Assembly (NCBI RefSeq): GCF_032594935.1
Contig: NZ_CP118734.1
Span: 338,001 to 402,000 of the forward strand
DNA from: Streptococcus sp. 29892
Lineage (GTDB): Bacteria; Bacillota; Bacilli; Lactobacillales; Streptococcaceae
Direction: 5' to 3'
DNA length: 64,000 bases
The notes below the pieces were generated by a model. That model did not search any database. It was given only the letters and a program-made list of their open reading frames with translations, and was not told the DNA's origin. The position numbers and the translations under genes are program-made. Position 1 is the first letter of the stretch. Every line of letters starts with the position of its first letter. Below are positions 35,811 to 44,755 of the stretch, piece after piece.

Positions 35811-36893
35811 TTATTTTTTCTTTGCAGTATCTGCTTCCAGTTTTTGCAGATAGGCAAGGGCAGACAGGGCTAGACTGGCAAAGAGGCCCATCATGCCACC
35901 GAAGAGGAGGGATTTTACGTGGAAGATGGAATCCAGTAGGGGAAGCTGGAGGCTAAAGAGGTCTGCCAGCCCAGCAAAGAGGCTAGATAGCAGGGCAACT
36001 CCCAGTCCCCAAAGAATTGGGTTAAGGAGCCGACCTTGTCTTTCCTCAAGGCTAAGTTCATCCAAGTCATATTGGGGCAAGTCAGCATGGAGGGTCTGCA
36101 TATTGACGATACCAATTAGGATAATACTGAAGAAGGCAATGATCATTGGATAGTAGGTAGCCACCTCGACAGGATAGCGGTAGGCTAGGAAGTAGGCGAT
36201 GGCATTTCCGAGAGCTAGGAAGTAGAAGTAGTAGATAAAGGCTATTCCCCCAATCTCATCTGCCTTAGTCCGTCGGTACTCGTCTAAAGGTCCGCGAATA
36301 CCATAAACGTGCCGTATCATGTTTTGGATCCACTTAGGTTCTTTTTTGGAAATAGCAGAGCTGACAGTCAGTTGTTCTGCTTTTTTCATGCGCTTGCGTA
36401 ACATGATTTCGATAGCAATGCCTGTGAAAATACCACCTAGACAGGCTGCAAGGAATTTTCGGAGGTCAAATAGGTGGTCGAGAGGATTGAGTCCCTCCAT
36501 CCAGGCACCAAAAACAACAGTCCAAATATACATAACGGCAGTGAAATAGAGGGTGAATTTGAAACTTGCTCCCTTGAGCTGCTTCTGTTCCTTGCTAGTC
36601 AATTCTTCTACATCTACACTGTCCACTTGGCTGTGGCGCATCTTGGATGCCATATACATACTGGCGGAAAGAGTGGATAGGAGTAGAGCAGTTGGGTAGC
36701 CATAGGCGACGACTTCTGGGTAGCGTTTGGATAGGGCGAGTGCCAGTAGGGTAAGAGCCATGGTGCCCCAAAAGAGCAGGATAAAGCAGGTATTGCCCAG
36801 TCGGAAGGCTTCTTGTTTGCGATATTCATCCAAGGGACCTGCGATACCGTAAAATCGTTTGATCAATTTATCTTGAAAGGTTTCCTTTTTCAT
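35811..36893 (-). CDS. Duplicated membrane protein (DUF3278-like)
   Basis: A 360-residue integral membrane protein formed by an internal tandem duplication. YGIAGPLDEYR at residues 15-25 recurs as YGIRGPLDEYR at 197-207, and the later pieces RYPEVVAYGYP and RYPVEVATYYP also match. Each half has an amphipathic start, two helices, a charged loop and two more helices. Proteins of this kind, which I believe are annotated as DUF3278, sit next to Cro/CI regulators in streptococci. Function is unknown. The start follows GAGGAGTATCGT. Confidence 0.75.
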   Translation of the reverse strand: MKKETFQDKLIKRFYGIAGPLDEYRKQEAFRLGNTCFILLFWGTMALTLLALALSKRYPEVVAYGYPTALLLSTLSASMYMASKMRHSQVDSVDVEELTSKEQKQLKGASFKFTLYFTAVMYIWTVVFGAWMEGLNPLDHLFDLRKFLAACLGGIFTGIAIEIMLRKRMKKAEQLTVSSAISKKEPKWIQNMIRHVYGIRGPLDEYRRTKADEIGGIAFIYYFYFLALGNAIAYFLAYRYPVEVATYYPMIIAFFSIILIGIVNMQTLHADLPQYDLDELSLEERQGRLLNPILWGLGVALLSSLFAGLADLFSLQLPLLDSIFHVKSLLFGGMMGLFASLALSALAYLQKLEADTAKKK

Positions 36894-36906
36894 ACGATAC
36901 TCCTCT

Positions 36907-37107
36907 TTACTTACGACGGAAAATGAGTGGTAGATAAGATAATCCTAAGAAGTAGATTGCCCCGGTAATCAGAAGTTGTATCCAGAATTTGGCTTGGCTG
37001 ATAATGTGCAAGATGTCTGCTCTGCTATTGCCCCAAAGCTGAAAGAGAACAAAGAGAGGGATAAAAATGAGAGTGGAGATAAGGGCTTTGCGTGTATTCT
37101 TTTTCAT
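36907..37107 (-). CDS. Two-helix membrane protein in the regulator operon
   Basis: A 66-residue protein with two hydrophobic segments (about 8-26 and 42-62) and basic ends (MKKNTRKA, FRRK). It lies 15 bp after the regulator gene and 13 bp before the 360-residue gene, with ribosome site AGAAAGGAAAAATTACC. No family recognised. Confidence 0.8.
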   Translation of the reverse strand: MKKNTRKALISTLIFIPLFVLFQLWGNSRADILHIISQAKFWIQLLITGAIYFLGLSYLPLIFRRK

Positions 37108-37122
37108 GGTAATTTTTCCTTT

Positions 37123-37311
37123 CTATTCATTCCAAAAGAGGCTGTTGAGGTCAGTCTGTAAAGCTTTGGCTAGGTTGATACAGAGGTCTAGCGAGGGGTT
37201 GTACTTGTTGTTTTCAATCATGTTGATGGTCTGCCTGGATACGCCGATGGCCTTGGCTAAATCCAGCTGGGAAATACCTAGCAGTAGGCGGTAGTCTTTG
37301 ACACGGTTCAT
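37123..37311 (-). CDS. Cro/CI (XRE) family transcriptional regulator
   Basis: A 62-residue single-domain DNA-binding protein: helix-turn-helix with QLDLAKAIGVSRQTINMIEN as the recognition unit and the typical ending CINLAKALQTDLNSLFW. Such short regulators usually repress their own operon as dimers. It is the first gene of a five-gene minus-strand operon and is preceded by AAAGGAGGGCAC. Four copies of an 18 bp palindrome lie upstream, the obvious candidate operators. Confidence 0.93.
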   Translation of the reverse strand: MNRVKDYRLLLGISQLDLAKAIGVSRQTINMIENNKYNPSLDLCINLAKALQTDLNSLFWNE

Positions 37312-37326
37312 GTGCCCTCCTTTCTA

Positions 37327-37344
37327 TGTCAATTATATCTGACA
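37327..37344. promoter_or_regulatory. Palindromic operator copy 1
   Basis: TGTCAATTATATCTGACA, 16 bp upstream of the regulator start codon. Its minus strand contains TATAAT. Confidence 0.8.
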
Positions 37345-37391
37345 CAATTGTCTAAAAATGAGAGGATAGGTTGGCTATCCTTTTAAAATGT

Positions 37392-37409
37392 TGTCAATTA
37401 TATCCGACA
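37392..37409. promoter_or_regulatory. Palindromic operator copy 2
   Basis: TGTCAATTATATCCGACA, same orientation as the others, 65 bp from copy 1. Confidence 0.8.
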
Positions 37410-37446
37410 TATAACTGTAAAAAAATGTGGGAGGCCTCCCTGGTTA

Positions 37447-37464
37447 TGTCAACTATATCTGACA
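37447..37464. promoter_or_regulatory. Palindromic operator copy 3
   Basis: TGTCAACTATATCTGACA, 55 bp from copy 2, just downstream of the predicted transcription start of the operon. Confidence 0.8.
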
Positions 37465-37479
37465 TCTTTCTGTAATGTT

Positions 37480-37508
37480 ATTATATACCTATCCAGAAAT
37501 CTTGTCAA
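37480..37508 (-). promoter_or_regulatory. Perfect consensus promoter of the regulator operon
   Basis: On the minus strand TTGACA (37503-37508) and TATAAT (37480-37485) are separated by exactly 17 bp. The -35 is one arm of operator copy 4, so bound regulator would block polymerase. The expected leader is about 160 bases and runs through copies 3, 2 and 1. Confidence 0.85.
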
Positions 37509-37520
37509 CTATATTTGACA
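37503..37520. promoter_or_regulatory. Palindromic operator copy 4
   Basis: TGTCAACTATATTTGACA, 56 bp from copy 3. It supplies the -35 of the minus-strand promoter and lies 44 bp upstream of the rsmH extended -10. Confidence 0.8.
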
Positions 37521-37563
37521 TATTTTTTGTAAAAAGTTTGCAACATCTTTTTGATTTATTTTG

Positions 37564-37572
37564 TGGTACAAT
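37564..37572 (+). promoter_or_regulatory. Extended -10 promoter of rsmH (possible leaderless start)
   Basis: TGG followed by TACAAT ends nine bases before the rsmH ATG, so transcription should begin at or within a few bases of the start codon. Confidence 0.6.
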
Positions 37573-37581
37573 AGATAAGAT

Positions 37582-38532
37582 ATGAGCAAGGAATTTAATC
37601 ACACTACTGTGCTTTTGCATGAAACAGTAGATATGTTAGACATCAAACCAAATGGAATTTATGTAGATGCAACGCTGGGTGGGGCGGGTCATAGCGAATA
37701 CCTGCTCAGTCAGTTGACAGATGGTGGGCATCTTTATGCCTTTGACCAGGATCAGACGGCTATTGATCATGCCCAAATCCGCTTGGCAGCCTACATTGAA
37801 AAGGGACAAGTCACCTTTATCAAGGACAATTTCCGCAACCTCAAGGTCCGCTTGGCAGAACTTGGTGTGACAGAAATTGATGGGATTTGTTACGATCTAG
37901 GTGTGTCCAGTCCTCAGTTGGATGAGCGAGAGCGAGGTTTTTCCTACAAGCAGGATGCCCCTCTTGATATGCGGATGAACCGTGAGGGACATTTGACAGC
38001 CTATGATGTGGTCAATACCTATGATTATCATGACTTGGTGCGGATTTTCTTCAAATATGGAGAGGATAAGTTTTCCAAGCAGATTGCTCGTAAGATTGAA
38101 CAGGCTAGGGACATCAAGCCCATTGAAACCACAACTGAGTTGGCAGAGCTGATCAAGTCTGCTAAGCCTGCCAAGGAACTCAAGAAGAAGGGCCATCCGG
38201 CCAAGCAGATTTTCCAAGCTATTCGGATTGAAGTCAATGATGAATTAGGTGCGGCGGATGAGTCTATCCAGCAGGCTATTGATCTCTTGGCTTTGGATGG
38301 ACGTATCTCGGTCATTACCTTCCATTCCTTGGAAGATCGTCTGACCAAACAACTCTTTAAGGAAGCTAGCACCATTGATGTGCCCAAAGGCTTGCCTTTT
38401 ATCCCAGATGATTTAAAGGCGCCACTGGAGTTGGTCAACCGCAAGCCGATTTTGCCGAGTCAGGAGGAGTTGGAGGCCAATAACCGGGCCCACTCAGCCA
38501 AATTACGTGTAGCTAAGAGAGTACATAAGTAG
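37582..38532 (+). CDS. rsmH: 16S rRNA (cytosine1402-N4)-methyltransferase
   Basis: RsmH (MraW) methylates C1402 in the decoding centre. The 316 residues have the family start [15 protein letters not shown], the SAM-binding [14 protein letters not shown], and [17 protein letters not shown]. An in-frame stop two codons upstream and the family alignment fix the start at 37582. No Shine-Dalgarno sequence precedes it and the likely -10 is only nine bases away. It heads the rsmH-ftsL-pbp2x-mraY division group. Confidence 0.97.
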   Translation: MSKEFNHTTVLLHETVDMLDIKPNGIYVDATLGGAGHSEYLLSQLTDGGHLYAFDQDQTAIDHAQIRLAAYIEKGQVTFIKDNFRNLKVRLAELGVTEIDGICYDLGVSSPQLDERERGFSYKQDAPLDMRMNREGHLTAYDVVNTYDYHDLVRIFFKYGEDKFSKQIARKIEQARDIKPIETTTELAELIKSAKPAKELKKKGHPAKQIFQAIRIEVNDELGAADESIQQAIDLLALDGRISVITFHSLEDRLTKQLFKEASTIDVPKGLPFIPDDLKAPLELVNRKPILPSQEELEANNRAHSAKLRVAKRVHK

Positions 38533-38543
38533 GAGAAGAATCT

Positions 38544-38867
38544 ATGTTACAAGAAAAACGTAGAGAAGCCACCATGCGAGTGATTGGTGATAAGTTTAAA
38601 ACCTTCACCCGTGTAGAAAAAGCCTTTTATACAAGTATTATCCTATCCGGTCTGGCCTTGGCGATAGGGATTATTTTCTTGCAGACCCGTTTGATTCAAG
38701 TCCAGTCTGAAATGGCCAAGGTCAATCAAAACATCAACCAAAAACAGATTGAAATCAATGATGCCAAACAGGCTGTTAACGAACTCACTCGTTCTGCTCG
38801 TCTGATGGAAATTGCTGAGAAGGCCGGATTAACATTTAACAACGACAATATTGGAGTAGCTGAATAA
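38544..38867 (+). CDS. ftsL: Cell division protein FtsL
   Basis: A 107-residue bitopic membrane protein of the divisome, acting with DivIB and FtsB. A short basic cytoplasmic part (1-32) is followed by one membrane segment (about 33-52) and an extracellular coiled coil with heptad pattern (VQSEMAKVNQNINQKQIEI). The sequence is poorly conserved as usual; the call rests on length, topology and position between rsmH and pbp2x. Its stop overlaps the pbp2x start by one base. Confidence 0.92.
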   Translation: MLQEKRREATMRVIGDKFKTFTRVEKAFYTSIILSGLALAIGIIFLQTRLIQVQSEMAKVNQNINQKQIEINDAKQAVNELTRSARLMEIAEKAGLTFNNDNIGVAE

Positions 38868-41116
38868 TGCCCAGAAGAAACAATAAACTCTTACAATATG
38901 TTTTGAAAAAACGATATATTCCGTCCCAAAATCGTCGAAAAGTGGGCCAAGGTCTGCTGTTTTTGACGGTTTTAGTCTTTTTTATCTTTCTATTTAATTT
39001 TGCCTTTATTATCGGAACGGATAGCAAGGCAGGGGTAAAACTGTCTGAGAGGGCAGATGCTGTTCATCAGAAAGAGGTAACCATCCAGGCAAAACGTGGA
39101 ACAATCTATGATCGTACGGGGATTCCTATCGCAGAAGATTCTACCACCTATACCGTTTATGCCATTATTGATAAGGAATATGTATCAGAACTGAAAAAAA
39201 TTCTCTATGTTGAGGACAGTCAATTTACTAAGGTGGCGGATATTTTCAAAAAACACCTTGGGATGGAGACGGATTATGTTCTTCAGCAGTTGAGACAGCC
39301 AGAATTAAAGCAGGTTTACTTTGGAACATTAGGGAAAAATATTTCTTATAGTACCATGACCACTATCCAGGAGGAGATGAAGGCTGCTGGGATTGAGGGG
39401 ATTGCCTTCAATGCCAGTCCAGGACGGATGTATCCAAATGGTAACTTCGCATCCATCTTTGTCGGACTTGCCAACTTGATTGAAAACAAGGATGGCAGTC
39501 ATAGCCTGCAAGGGATGAGTGGTATGGAGTACTACCTCAACGATATTCTAGCTGGTCAGGATGGCAAGGTTGTTTATGAAAAGGATAGCCAGGGTCGAGT
39601 TTTGCCAGGGACAGAAACGGTGAAAGAGGCCACTATCAATGGTCAGGATGTTTATACGACTATTTCAGCAGACCTGCAGCGGTCACTAGAAACCAATATG
39701 AATACCTTCTTTGATACTGCCAGAGGTCGTTATGCAAATGCCACCTTGGTTTCGGCTAGGACTGGAGAAATTTTAGCAACGACGCAACGTCCCAGCTATG
39801 ATTCAGACACTAAGGAAGGCTTGGGACAAGAGGGACTCCTAGAACGTTCGCTCCTTTACCAAGAAGCCTTTGAACCTGGTTCTACCATGAAGGTCTTGAC
39901 GGTCGCATCAGCTATTGATAACGGTACTTTCGATCCAAATGCCTACTATACCAATAATGAGTATGTGATTGCCGATGCAAAAATCAATGACTGGACCCTC
40001 AATGATGGGATGTCTGCCGTGACCTTGAACTACGCCCAAGGCTTCTCCCTGTCAAGTAACGTTGGTATGACCCTGCTCCAACAGCAGATGGGGGATGAGA
40101 AATGGTTGAATTACCTGACTAAGTTTCGTTTTGGTTACCCAACCCGTTTCGGTATGGGAGATGAGGCCCCTGGTTTGGTACCTGAAGACAATATCGTAAC
40201 CATTGCCATGTCCACTTTCGGTCAGGGGATTTCTGCCAATCAGGCTCAGATGATCAGAAGTTTCACTTCCATTGCTAATAATGGGGTCATGTTGGAGCCA
40301 AAATTTATTTCTGCTCTCTATGATCCCAATACGGAGTCGGCTCGTATTTCTGATAAAGAAGAGGTGGGCAATCCTGTTTCAGAAAAAGCGGCAGATGATA
40401 CCCTTCGCTACATGATCAATGTCGGAGCAGATCCCATTTTCGGAACTCTCTATTCTCATGATATACAAGGCCCAGCCATCCAGGTGGAAGGGTATGATAT
40501 TGCCATGAAATCAGGGTCTGCCGAAATTGCCAGTGAAGATGGCCAGGGTTATATTAAAGGAGCCTATATCAACTCGGTAGTGGCCATGATTCCTGCTGAG
40601 GACCCGGAATTTATTATGTATGTGACCATTCGTCAGCCAGAAGTGCTAAATGTTCTGTCTTGGGATAGTATTATTAGTCCGACCTTAAAAGAAGCGATGT
40701 TATTGAAGGATAGCTTGAACATAGATGCTCCAGCTCCGTCCCTAGCTTCTGTTGGAAAAGAAACGGACTACACATTGCCAGATCTAATTGGTAAGGCACC
40801 TGGTGAGTCGGCTGAGGAGCTTCGTCGCTATCTGGTTCAACCAGTTATTTTAGGCAAAGGTGCTGAGATTAAGAAGGTTTCTTTGGAAAAAGGTAGCTTA
40901 GTAGCCCCTAATCAACAGGTTCTCTTATTGACGAATAAATTGGAAGAAATGCCAGACTTGTATGCGGTGACCAAGGAGAATATGGATCTACTAGCTGAAT
41001 GGACAGGTATTGAAGTGACCTATGAGGGGTCTGGTTCCAAGGTTGTGAAGCAGAGCGTAGAAGTGGGGACCAAGTTGAATAAAACCAAGAAATTAACAGT
41101 TACGTTAGGAGAATAA
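38867..41116 (+). CDS. pbp2x: Penicillin-binding protein 2x (class B transpeptidase)
   Basis: Septal peptidoglycan transpeptidase and main beta-lactam target in streptococci, 749 residues. One membrane segment lies near 30-50, then the dimerisation domain, the transpeptidase domain (about 250-620) and two PASTA domains (about 635-749). Active-site motifs are STMK at 339-342, SSN at 396-398, and KSGS at 549-552 by position of K (S551 follows KSG), where KSGT is canonical. Further residues of note are L437, T445 and F525; residue 467 is Thr. These match, as I recall, changes linked with reduced beta-lactam susceptibility in S. suis. The gene overlaps ftsL by one base and precedes mraY by one base. 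Confidence 0.96.
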   Translation: MPRRNNKLLQYVLKKRYIPSQNRRKVGQGLLFLTVLVFFIFLFNFAFIIGTDSKAGVKLSERADAVHQKEVTIQAKRGTIYDRTGIPIAEDSTTYTVYAIIDKEYVSELKKILYVEDSQFTKVADIFKKHLGMETDYVLQQLRQPELKQVYFGTLGKNISYSTMTTIQEEMKAAGIEGIAFNASPGRMYPNGNFASIFVGLANLIENKDGSHSLQGMSGMEYYLNDILAGQDGKVVYEKDSQGRVLPGTETVKEATINGQDVYTTISADLQRSLETNMNTFFDTARGRYANATLVSARTGEILATTQRPSYDSDTKEGLGQEGLLERSLLYQEAFEPGSTMKVLTVASAIDNGTFDPNAYYTNNEYVIADAKINDWTLNDGMSAVTLNYAQGFSLSSNVGMTLLQQQMGDEKWLNYLTKFRFGYPTRFGMGDEAPGLVPEDNIVTIAMSTFGQGISANQAQMIRSFTSIANNGVMLEPKFISALYDPNTESARISDKEEVGNPVSEKAADDTLRYMINVGADPIFGTLYSHDIQGPAIQVEGYDIAMKSGSAEIASEDGQGYIKGAYINSVVAMIPAEDPEFIMYVTIRQPEVLNVLSWDSIISPTLKEAMLLKDSLNIDAPAPSLASVGKETDYTLPDLIGKAPGESAEELRRYLVQPVILGKGAEIKKVSLEKGSLVAPNQQVLLLTNKLEEMPDLYAVTKENMDLLAEWTGIEVTYEGSGSKVVKQSVEVGTKLNKTKKLTVTLGE

Positions 41117-41117
41117 T

Positions 41118-42116
41118 ATGCAGTTTGCACTTATGTCGGGATTGGTTGCATTTTTAGCAACGGTAATCCTGATACCACGATTTATTACCTTTTATCAAGC
41201 CAAGCGCATCGAAGGGCAACAGATGCACGAAGATGTCAAGCAACACCAGTTCAAGGCCGGAACTCCTACCATGGGGGGTACAGTCTTCCTAGTTGTTGCT
41301 GTCCTTGTTAGTTTTATTTTTGCAGCTAGCCTGAAAATGCTGACAGGTGGTGTCTTGGCTATTCTTTTCATTTTGGCTCTCTATGGCTTGGTCGGATTTT
41401 TGGATGATTTCTTGAAAATCTTCCGCAAAATCAATGAAGGACTTAATCCTAAGCAAAAGCTAGCCCTACAAATCCTGGGTGGTCTTGTTTTCTATTTTGT
41501 CCATGTCAAAGGTGCTGGTGGTGGTGAGCTCAATGTCTTTGGCCACATTATCAATCTTGGGGTACTCTATTTACCATTTGTTCTATTCTGGTTGGTTGGT
41601 TTTTCAAACGCGGTCAATCTGACAGATGGGATTGATGGATTGGCTTCTATTTCTGTGACAATCAGTTTGCTGGCCTATTCTGTTATTGCTTACCAGGAGC
41701 AGAAGTTTGATATTCTCTTGGTCTGTGTGACCATGATCGGTGGCTTGCTTGGTTTCTTTGTCTACAACCGTAAACCAGCCAAGATCTTCATGGGAGATGT
41801 GGGAAGTCTGGCACTCGGTGGGATGTTGGCAACCATTTCCATTGCGCTTCGTCAAGAATGGACCCTCCTCCTAATCGGTTTGGTCTATGTTATCGAAACA
41901 TCATCCGTTATGTTACAAGTTTCATATTTCAAATACACTAAAAAACGTTTTGGAGAAGGTCGTCGTATCTTCCGTATGACACCTTTCCATCATCATTTGG
42001 AATTAGGTGGTTTGACAGGTAAGTCTGAAAAATGGAGCGAGTGGCAGGTTGACTTCTTCCTTTGGTCAGTTGGTCTTGTCATGAGCCTGATTACCTTGGT
42101 CATTCTTTATCTATAG
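41118..42116 (+). CDS. mraY: Phospho-N-acetylmuramoyl-pentapeptide-transferase
   Basis: MraY makes lipid I from UDP-MurNAc-pentapeptide and undecaprenyl phosphate at the inner leaflet. The 332-residue protein has about ten membrane segments, the family motifs [33 protein letters not shown] (catalytic Asp) and [12 protein letters not shown]. It directly follows pbp2x and ends with a terminator, closing the division group. Confidence 0.96.
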   Translation: MQFALMSGLVAFLATVILIPRFITFYQAKRIEGQQMHEDVKQHQFKAGTPTMGGTVFLVVAVLVSFIFAASLKMLTGGVLAILFILALYGLVGFLDDFLKIFRKINEGLNPKQKLALQILGGLVFYFVHVKGAGGGELNVFGHIINLGVLYLPFVLFWLVGFSNAVNLTDGIDGLASISVTISLLAYSVIAYQEQKFDILLVCVTMIGGLLGFFVYNRKPAKIFMGDVGSLALGGMLATISIALRQEWTLLLIGLVYVIETSSVMLQVSYFKYTKKRFGEGRRIFRMTPFHHHLELGGLTGKSEKWSEWQVDFFLWSVGLVMSLITLVILYL

Positions 42117-42124
42117 AATTTCAG

Positions 42125-42148
42125 AAACAGCAGGAATGCTGTTTTTGT
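42125..42148 (+). terminator. Terminator after mraY
   Basis: The stem AACAGCA / TGCTGTT with loop GGAA is followed by TTTGT. Confidence 0.7.
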
Positions 42149-42156
42149 GCTATAAT
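42148..42156 (+). promoter_or_regulatory. Extended -10 promoter of the DEAD-box helicase gene
   Basis: TGC followed by TATAAT overlaps the end of the mraY terminator; a second TATAAT lies at 42166. The leader is about 65-70 bases. Confidence 0.55.
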
Positions 42157-42231
42157 AGAAGGCAGTATAATGAAGAACCTGTATTCGCAGTCGTTGATTT
42201 GCTTGTGCACCCAGGTTCCAAAGAGGAAACT

Positions 42232-43575
42232 ATGAAATTTACAGATATGAAACTAAAGCCTTATATTCAAGAGGCTTTGAAAGAAATTAACTTTGTCCAG
42301 CCGACAGAGGTTCAGGAGAAATTGATTCCTGTTGTCTTGTCTGGTCGTGATTTGATTGGGGAATCAAAAACGGGCTCAGGGAAGACCCATACCTTTTTAA
42401 TTCCCATTTTCCAGAAACTCAATGAGGAATTGGATCAGGTTCAGGCTGTCATTACAGCCCCATCTCGTGAACTGGCAACCCAGATTTACCAGGCGGCTCG
42501 TCAGTTGGCCAGTCATTCGGACATCGAAGTTCGTGTGACCAATTATGTTGGTGGTACGGATAAGAACCGTCAGATTGACAAGCTCCAAGCTGGTCAGCCC
42601 CACATTGTTGTTGGGACACCGGGTCGTATCTATGATTTGGTCAAATCAGGGGACTTGGCTATCCATAAGGCTAAGACATTTGTAGTGGATGAGGCCGATA
42701 TGACCTTGGACATGGGCTTCTTGGAAACAGTAGATAAGATTGCTGGTAGCCTGCCAAAAGATTTGCAATTTATGGTCTTTTCAGCCACCATTCCGCAGAA
42801 ACTGCAGCCGTTTTTGAAAAAGTATTTGTCTAATCCGGTCATGGAACAAATCAAGACCCATACGGTCATTTCAGATACCATTGAAAACTGGCTGATTTCA
42901 ACCAAGGGCCGTGACCGCAATGCGCAGATCTTGGAAGTGACCAAGCTCATGCAGCCTTACTTGGCCATGATTTTCGTCAATACCAAGACTCGTGCAGATG
43001 AATTACACAGCTATTTGACGGCAAATGGTCTACGCGTTGCAAAGATTCATGGGGATATTCCACCACGTGAGCGCAAGCGGATCATGAACCAGGTGAAGAA
43101 CTTGGACTATCAATACATAGTAGCAACAGACCTGGCAGCGCGTGGGATTGATATTGAAGGTGTCAGCCATGTTATCAATGATGCTATTCCGCAGGATCTC
43201 TCCTTCTTTGTTCACCGTGTGGGTCGGACGGGTCGGAATGGACTGTCAGGTATTGCCATTACCCTTTATCAGCCGAGCGATGATGCGGACATCCGCGAGT
43301 TAGAAAAGCTCAATATCAAGTTCTTGCCAAAAGAAATGAAAAATGGTGAGTTTGTCGATACCTACGATCGTGACCGCCGTGCCAACCGTGAAAAATCGCG
43401 TGAAAAACTGGACTTGGAAATGATTGGCTTGGTCAAGAAGAAAAAGAAAAAAGTCAAGCCAGGTTACAAGAAGAAAATTCAGTGGGCAGTTGATGAGAAA
43501 CGCCGCAAGACCAAGCGTGTAGAAGCACGTGCCAAGGGTCGTGCAGAGCGTAAGGCCAAACGCCAAACCTTCTAA
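42232..43575 (+). CDS. DEAD-box RNA helicase (CshB-like)
   Basis: A 447-residue ATP-dependent RNA helicase involved in ribosome assembly, RNA decay or cold growth. Motifs in order: Q motif region FVQPTEVQEKLIP, motif I SKTGSGKTH, Ia PSRELATQI, motif II VDEADMTLD, motif III FSATIP, IV IFVNTKTRA, V ATDLAARGIDIEG, VI HRVGRTGRNG. A highly basic C-terminal tail (from about 395) likely binds RNA. The start is at 42232 (MKFTDMKLK) after AGAGGAAACT; the open frame before it lies upstream of the second -10. Confidence 0.94.
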   Translation: MKFTDMKLKPYIQEALKEINFVQPTEVQEKLIPVVLSGRDLIGESKTGSGKTHTFLIPIFQKLNEELDQVQAVITAPSRELATQIYQAARQLASHSDIEVRVTNYVGGTDKNRQIDKLQAGQPHIVVGTPGRIYDLVKSGDLAIHKAKTFVVDEADMTLDMGFLETVDKIAGSLPKDLQFMVFSATIPQKLQPFLKKYLSNPVMEQIKTHTVISDTIENWLISTKGRDRNAQILEVTKLMQPYLAMIFVNTKTRADELHSYLTANGLRVAKIHGDIPPRERKRIMNQVKNLDYQYIVATDLAARGIDIEGVSHVINDAIPQDLSFFVHRVGRTGRNGLSGIAITLYQPSDDADIRELEKLNIKFLPKEMKNGEFVDTYDRDRRANREKSREKLDLEMIGLVKKKKKKVKPGYKKKIQWAVDEKRRKTKRVEARAKGRAERKAKRQTF

Positions 43576-43592
43576 GAGGATTGGGGAAAACC

Positions 43593-43817
43593 ATGTTACA
43601 AAATATTCTCAGTTTTTACTTGCAGGGGCTCCTAGTCGCTGCCTTGTTGGTTATCTTATCCAGTCTCATTTACTTTGTCTCAAGAGCGGGTAGAAGAGTG
43701 GATCAAACGCCGCAAGAGCGCCAGGATTTCTTATTTGATTTACTAATGATCAATGTCATGATTATCCCTATTCTTGCCTTTGGGGTCATGGGGATTTTGT
43801 TAATGTTTAAAGCATAG
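43593..43817 (+). CDS. DUF4059 family membrane protein
   Basis: A 74-residue protein with two hydrophobic segments (about 8-28 and 48-70) separated by a charged loop (SRAGRRVDQTPQERQDF). It sits between the helicase gene and trxB, the usual streptococcal place of this family. I start at ATG 43593 after GAGGATTGGGG, not at the TTG four codons earlier. Function unknown; cotranscription with trxB is likely (11 bp gap). Confidence 0.82.
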   Translation: MLQNILSFYLQGLLVAALLVILSSLIYFVSRAGRRVDQTPQERQDFLFDLLMINVMIIPILAFGVMGILLMFKA

Positions 43818-43828
43818 AAGGAAAAGAT

Positions 43829-44746
43829 ATGTACGATACAGTTGTAATTGGTGCAGGTCCTGCTGGGATGACTGCAGCCCTGTATGCAGGGCGAAGCAAT
43901 CTAAAAGTGGCGCTTCTGGAGCGTGGCATTTACGGTGGTCAGATGAATAACACCGCTGAAATTGAAAACTATCCAGGCTATGACCATATTTCTGGTCCAG
44001 CCTTGGCAGAGAAAATGTTTGAACCCCTTGAAAAATTTGGAGTGGACCATATTTTTGGGACCTTGGTACGCATCGAAGAAGATGGTCCAATTAAGAAAAT
44101 CATTACTGAAGATGACGTCTTGGAAACCAAGACAGTCATTCTGGCCATGGGAGCCAAACACCGCTTGCTTGGTGTGCCAGGTGAGGATACGTACAATAGC
44201 CGTGGTGTTTCCTACTGTGCGGTCTGTGATGGTGCCTTCTTCCGTGGGCAAAAACTCTTGGTTGTCGGAGGTGGTGATTCTGCAGTCGAAGAAGCCCTCT
44301 TCTTGACGCAATTTGCGGAATCTGTGACCATTGTTCACCGACGTGACCAACTACGCGCTCAAAAAGTCATCCAAGATCGCGCCTTTGCCAATGAAAAAAT
44401 TAACTTCATCTGGGACAGTGTGGTAGAAGAAATCAAGGGAGATGACTTACGGGTTCAGAGCGTTCGTATTAAAAACGTGAAAACAGAGGAAGTCAGTGAA
44501 TTGGACTTCGGTGGTGTCTTTGTTTACGTTGGTTTGGATCCGATGACGGATTCCGTTGCGGATTTGGGCATTACAGATGAAGCTGGTTGGATTATCACCA
44601 ATGAAAAGATGGAAACCAGCAAATCTGGTATTTATGCCATTGGCGACATCCGCCAAAATCAACTCCGTCAGATTGCGACTGCTGTTGGAAATGGAGCAGT
44701 TGCTGGTCAGGAAGTCTACAACTACATCACAGAACTAGCTGAATAG
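43829..44746 (+). CDS. trxB: Thioredoxin reductase
   Basis: NADPH-dependent flavoenzyme that reduces thioredoxin; 305 residues. The N-terminal FAD motif GAGPAGMTAALYAGR, the redox pair C130/C133 in CAVCDGAFF, the NADPH motif VGGGDSAVEEALFLT and the C-terminal FAD motif GIYAIGDIR are all intact. The start follows AAGGAAAAGAT. It is followed nine bases later by a YceD-family gene. Confidence 0.96.
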   Translation: MYDTVVIGAGPAGMTAALYAGRSNLKVALLERGIYGGQMNNTAEIENYPGYDHISGPALAEKMFEPLEKFGVDHIFGTLVRIEEDGPIKKIITEDDVLETKTVILAMGAKHRLLGVPGEDTYNSRGVSYCAVCDGAFFRGQKLLVVGGGDSAVEEALFLTQFAESVTIVHRRDQLRAQKVIQDRAFANEKINFIWDSVVEEIKGDDLRVQSVRIKNVKTEEVSELDFGGVFVYVGLDPMTDSVADLGITDEAGWIITNEKMETSKSGIYAIGDIRQNQLRQIATAVGNGAVAGQEVYNYITELAE

Positions 44747-44755
44747 GGGAAAATC

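Noticed and set aside
37327..37520. Four-fold repeat considered as a CRISPR or phage attachment site
   Set aside because: The 18 bp units are internally palindromic and unequally spaced, lie in front of a Cro/CI gene and overlap its promoter, which fits operators better; no cas or integrase gene is present.
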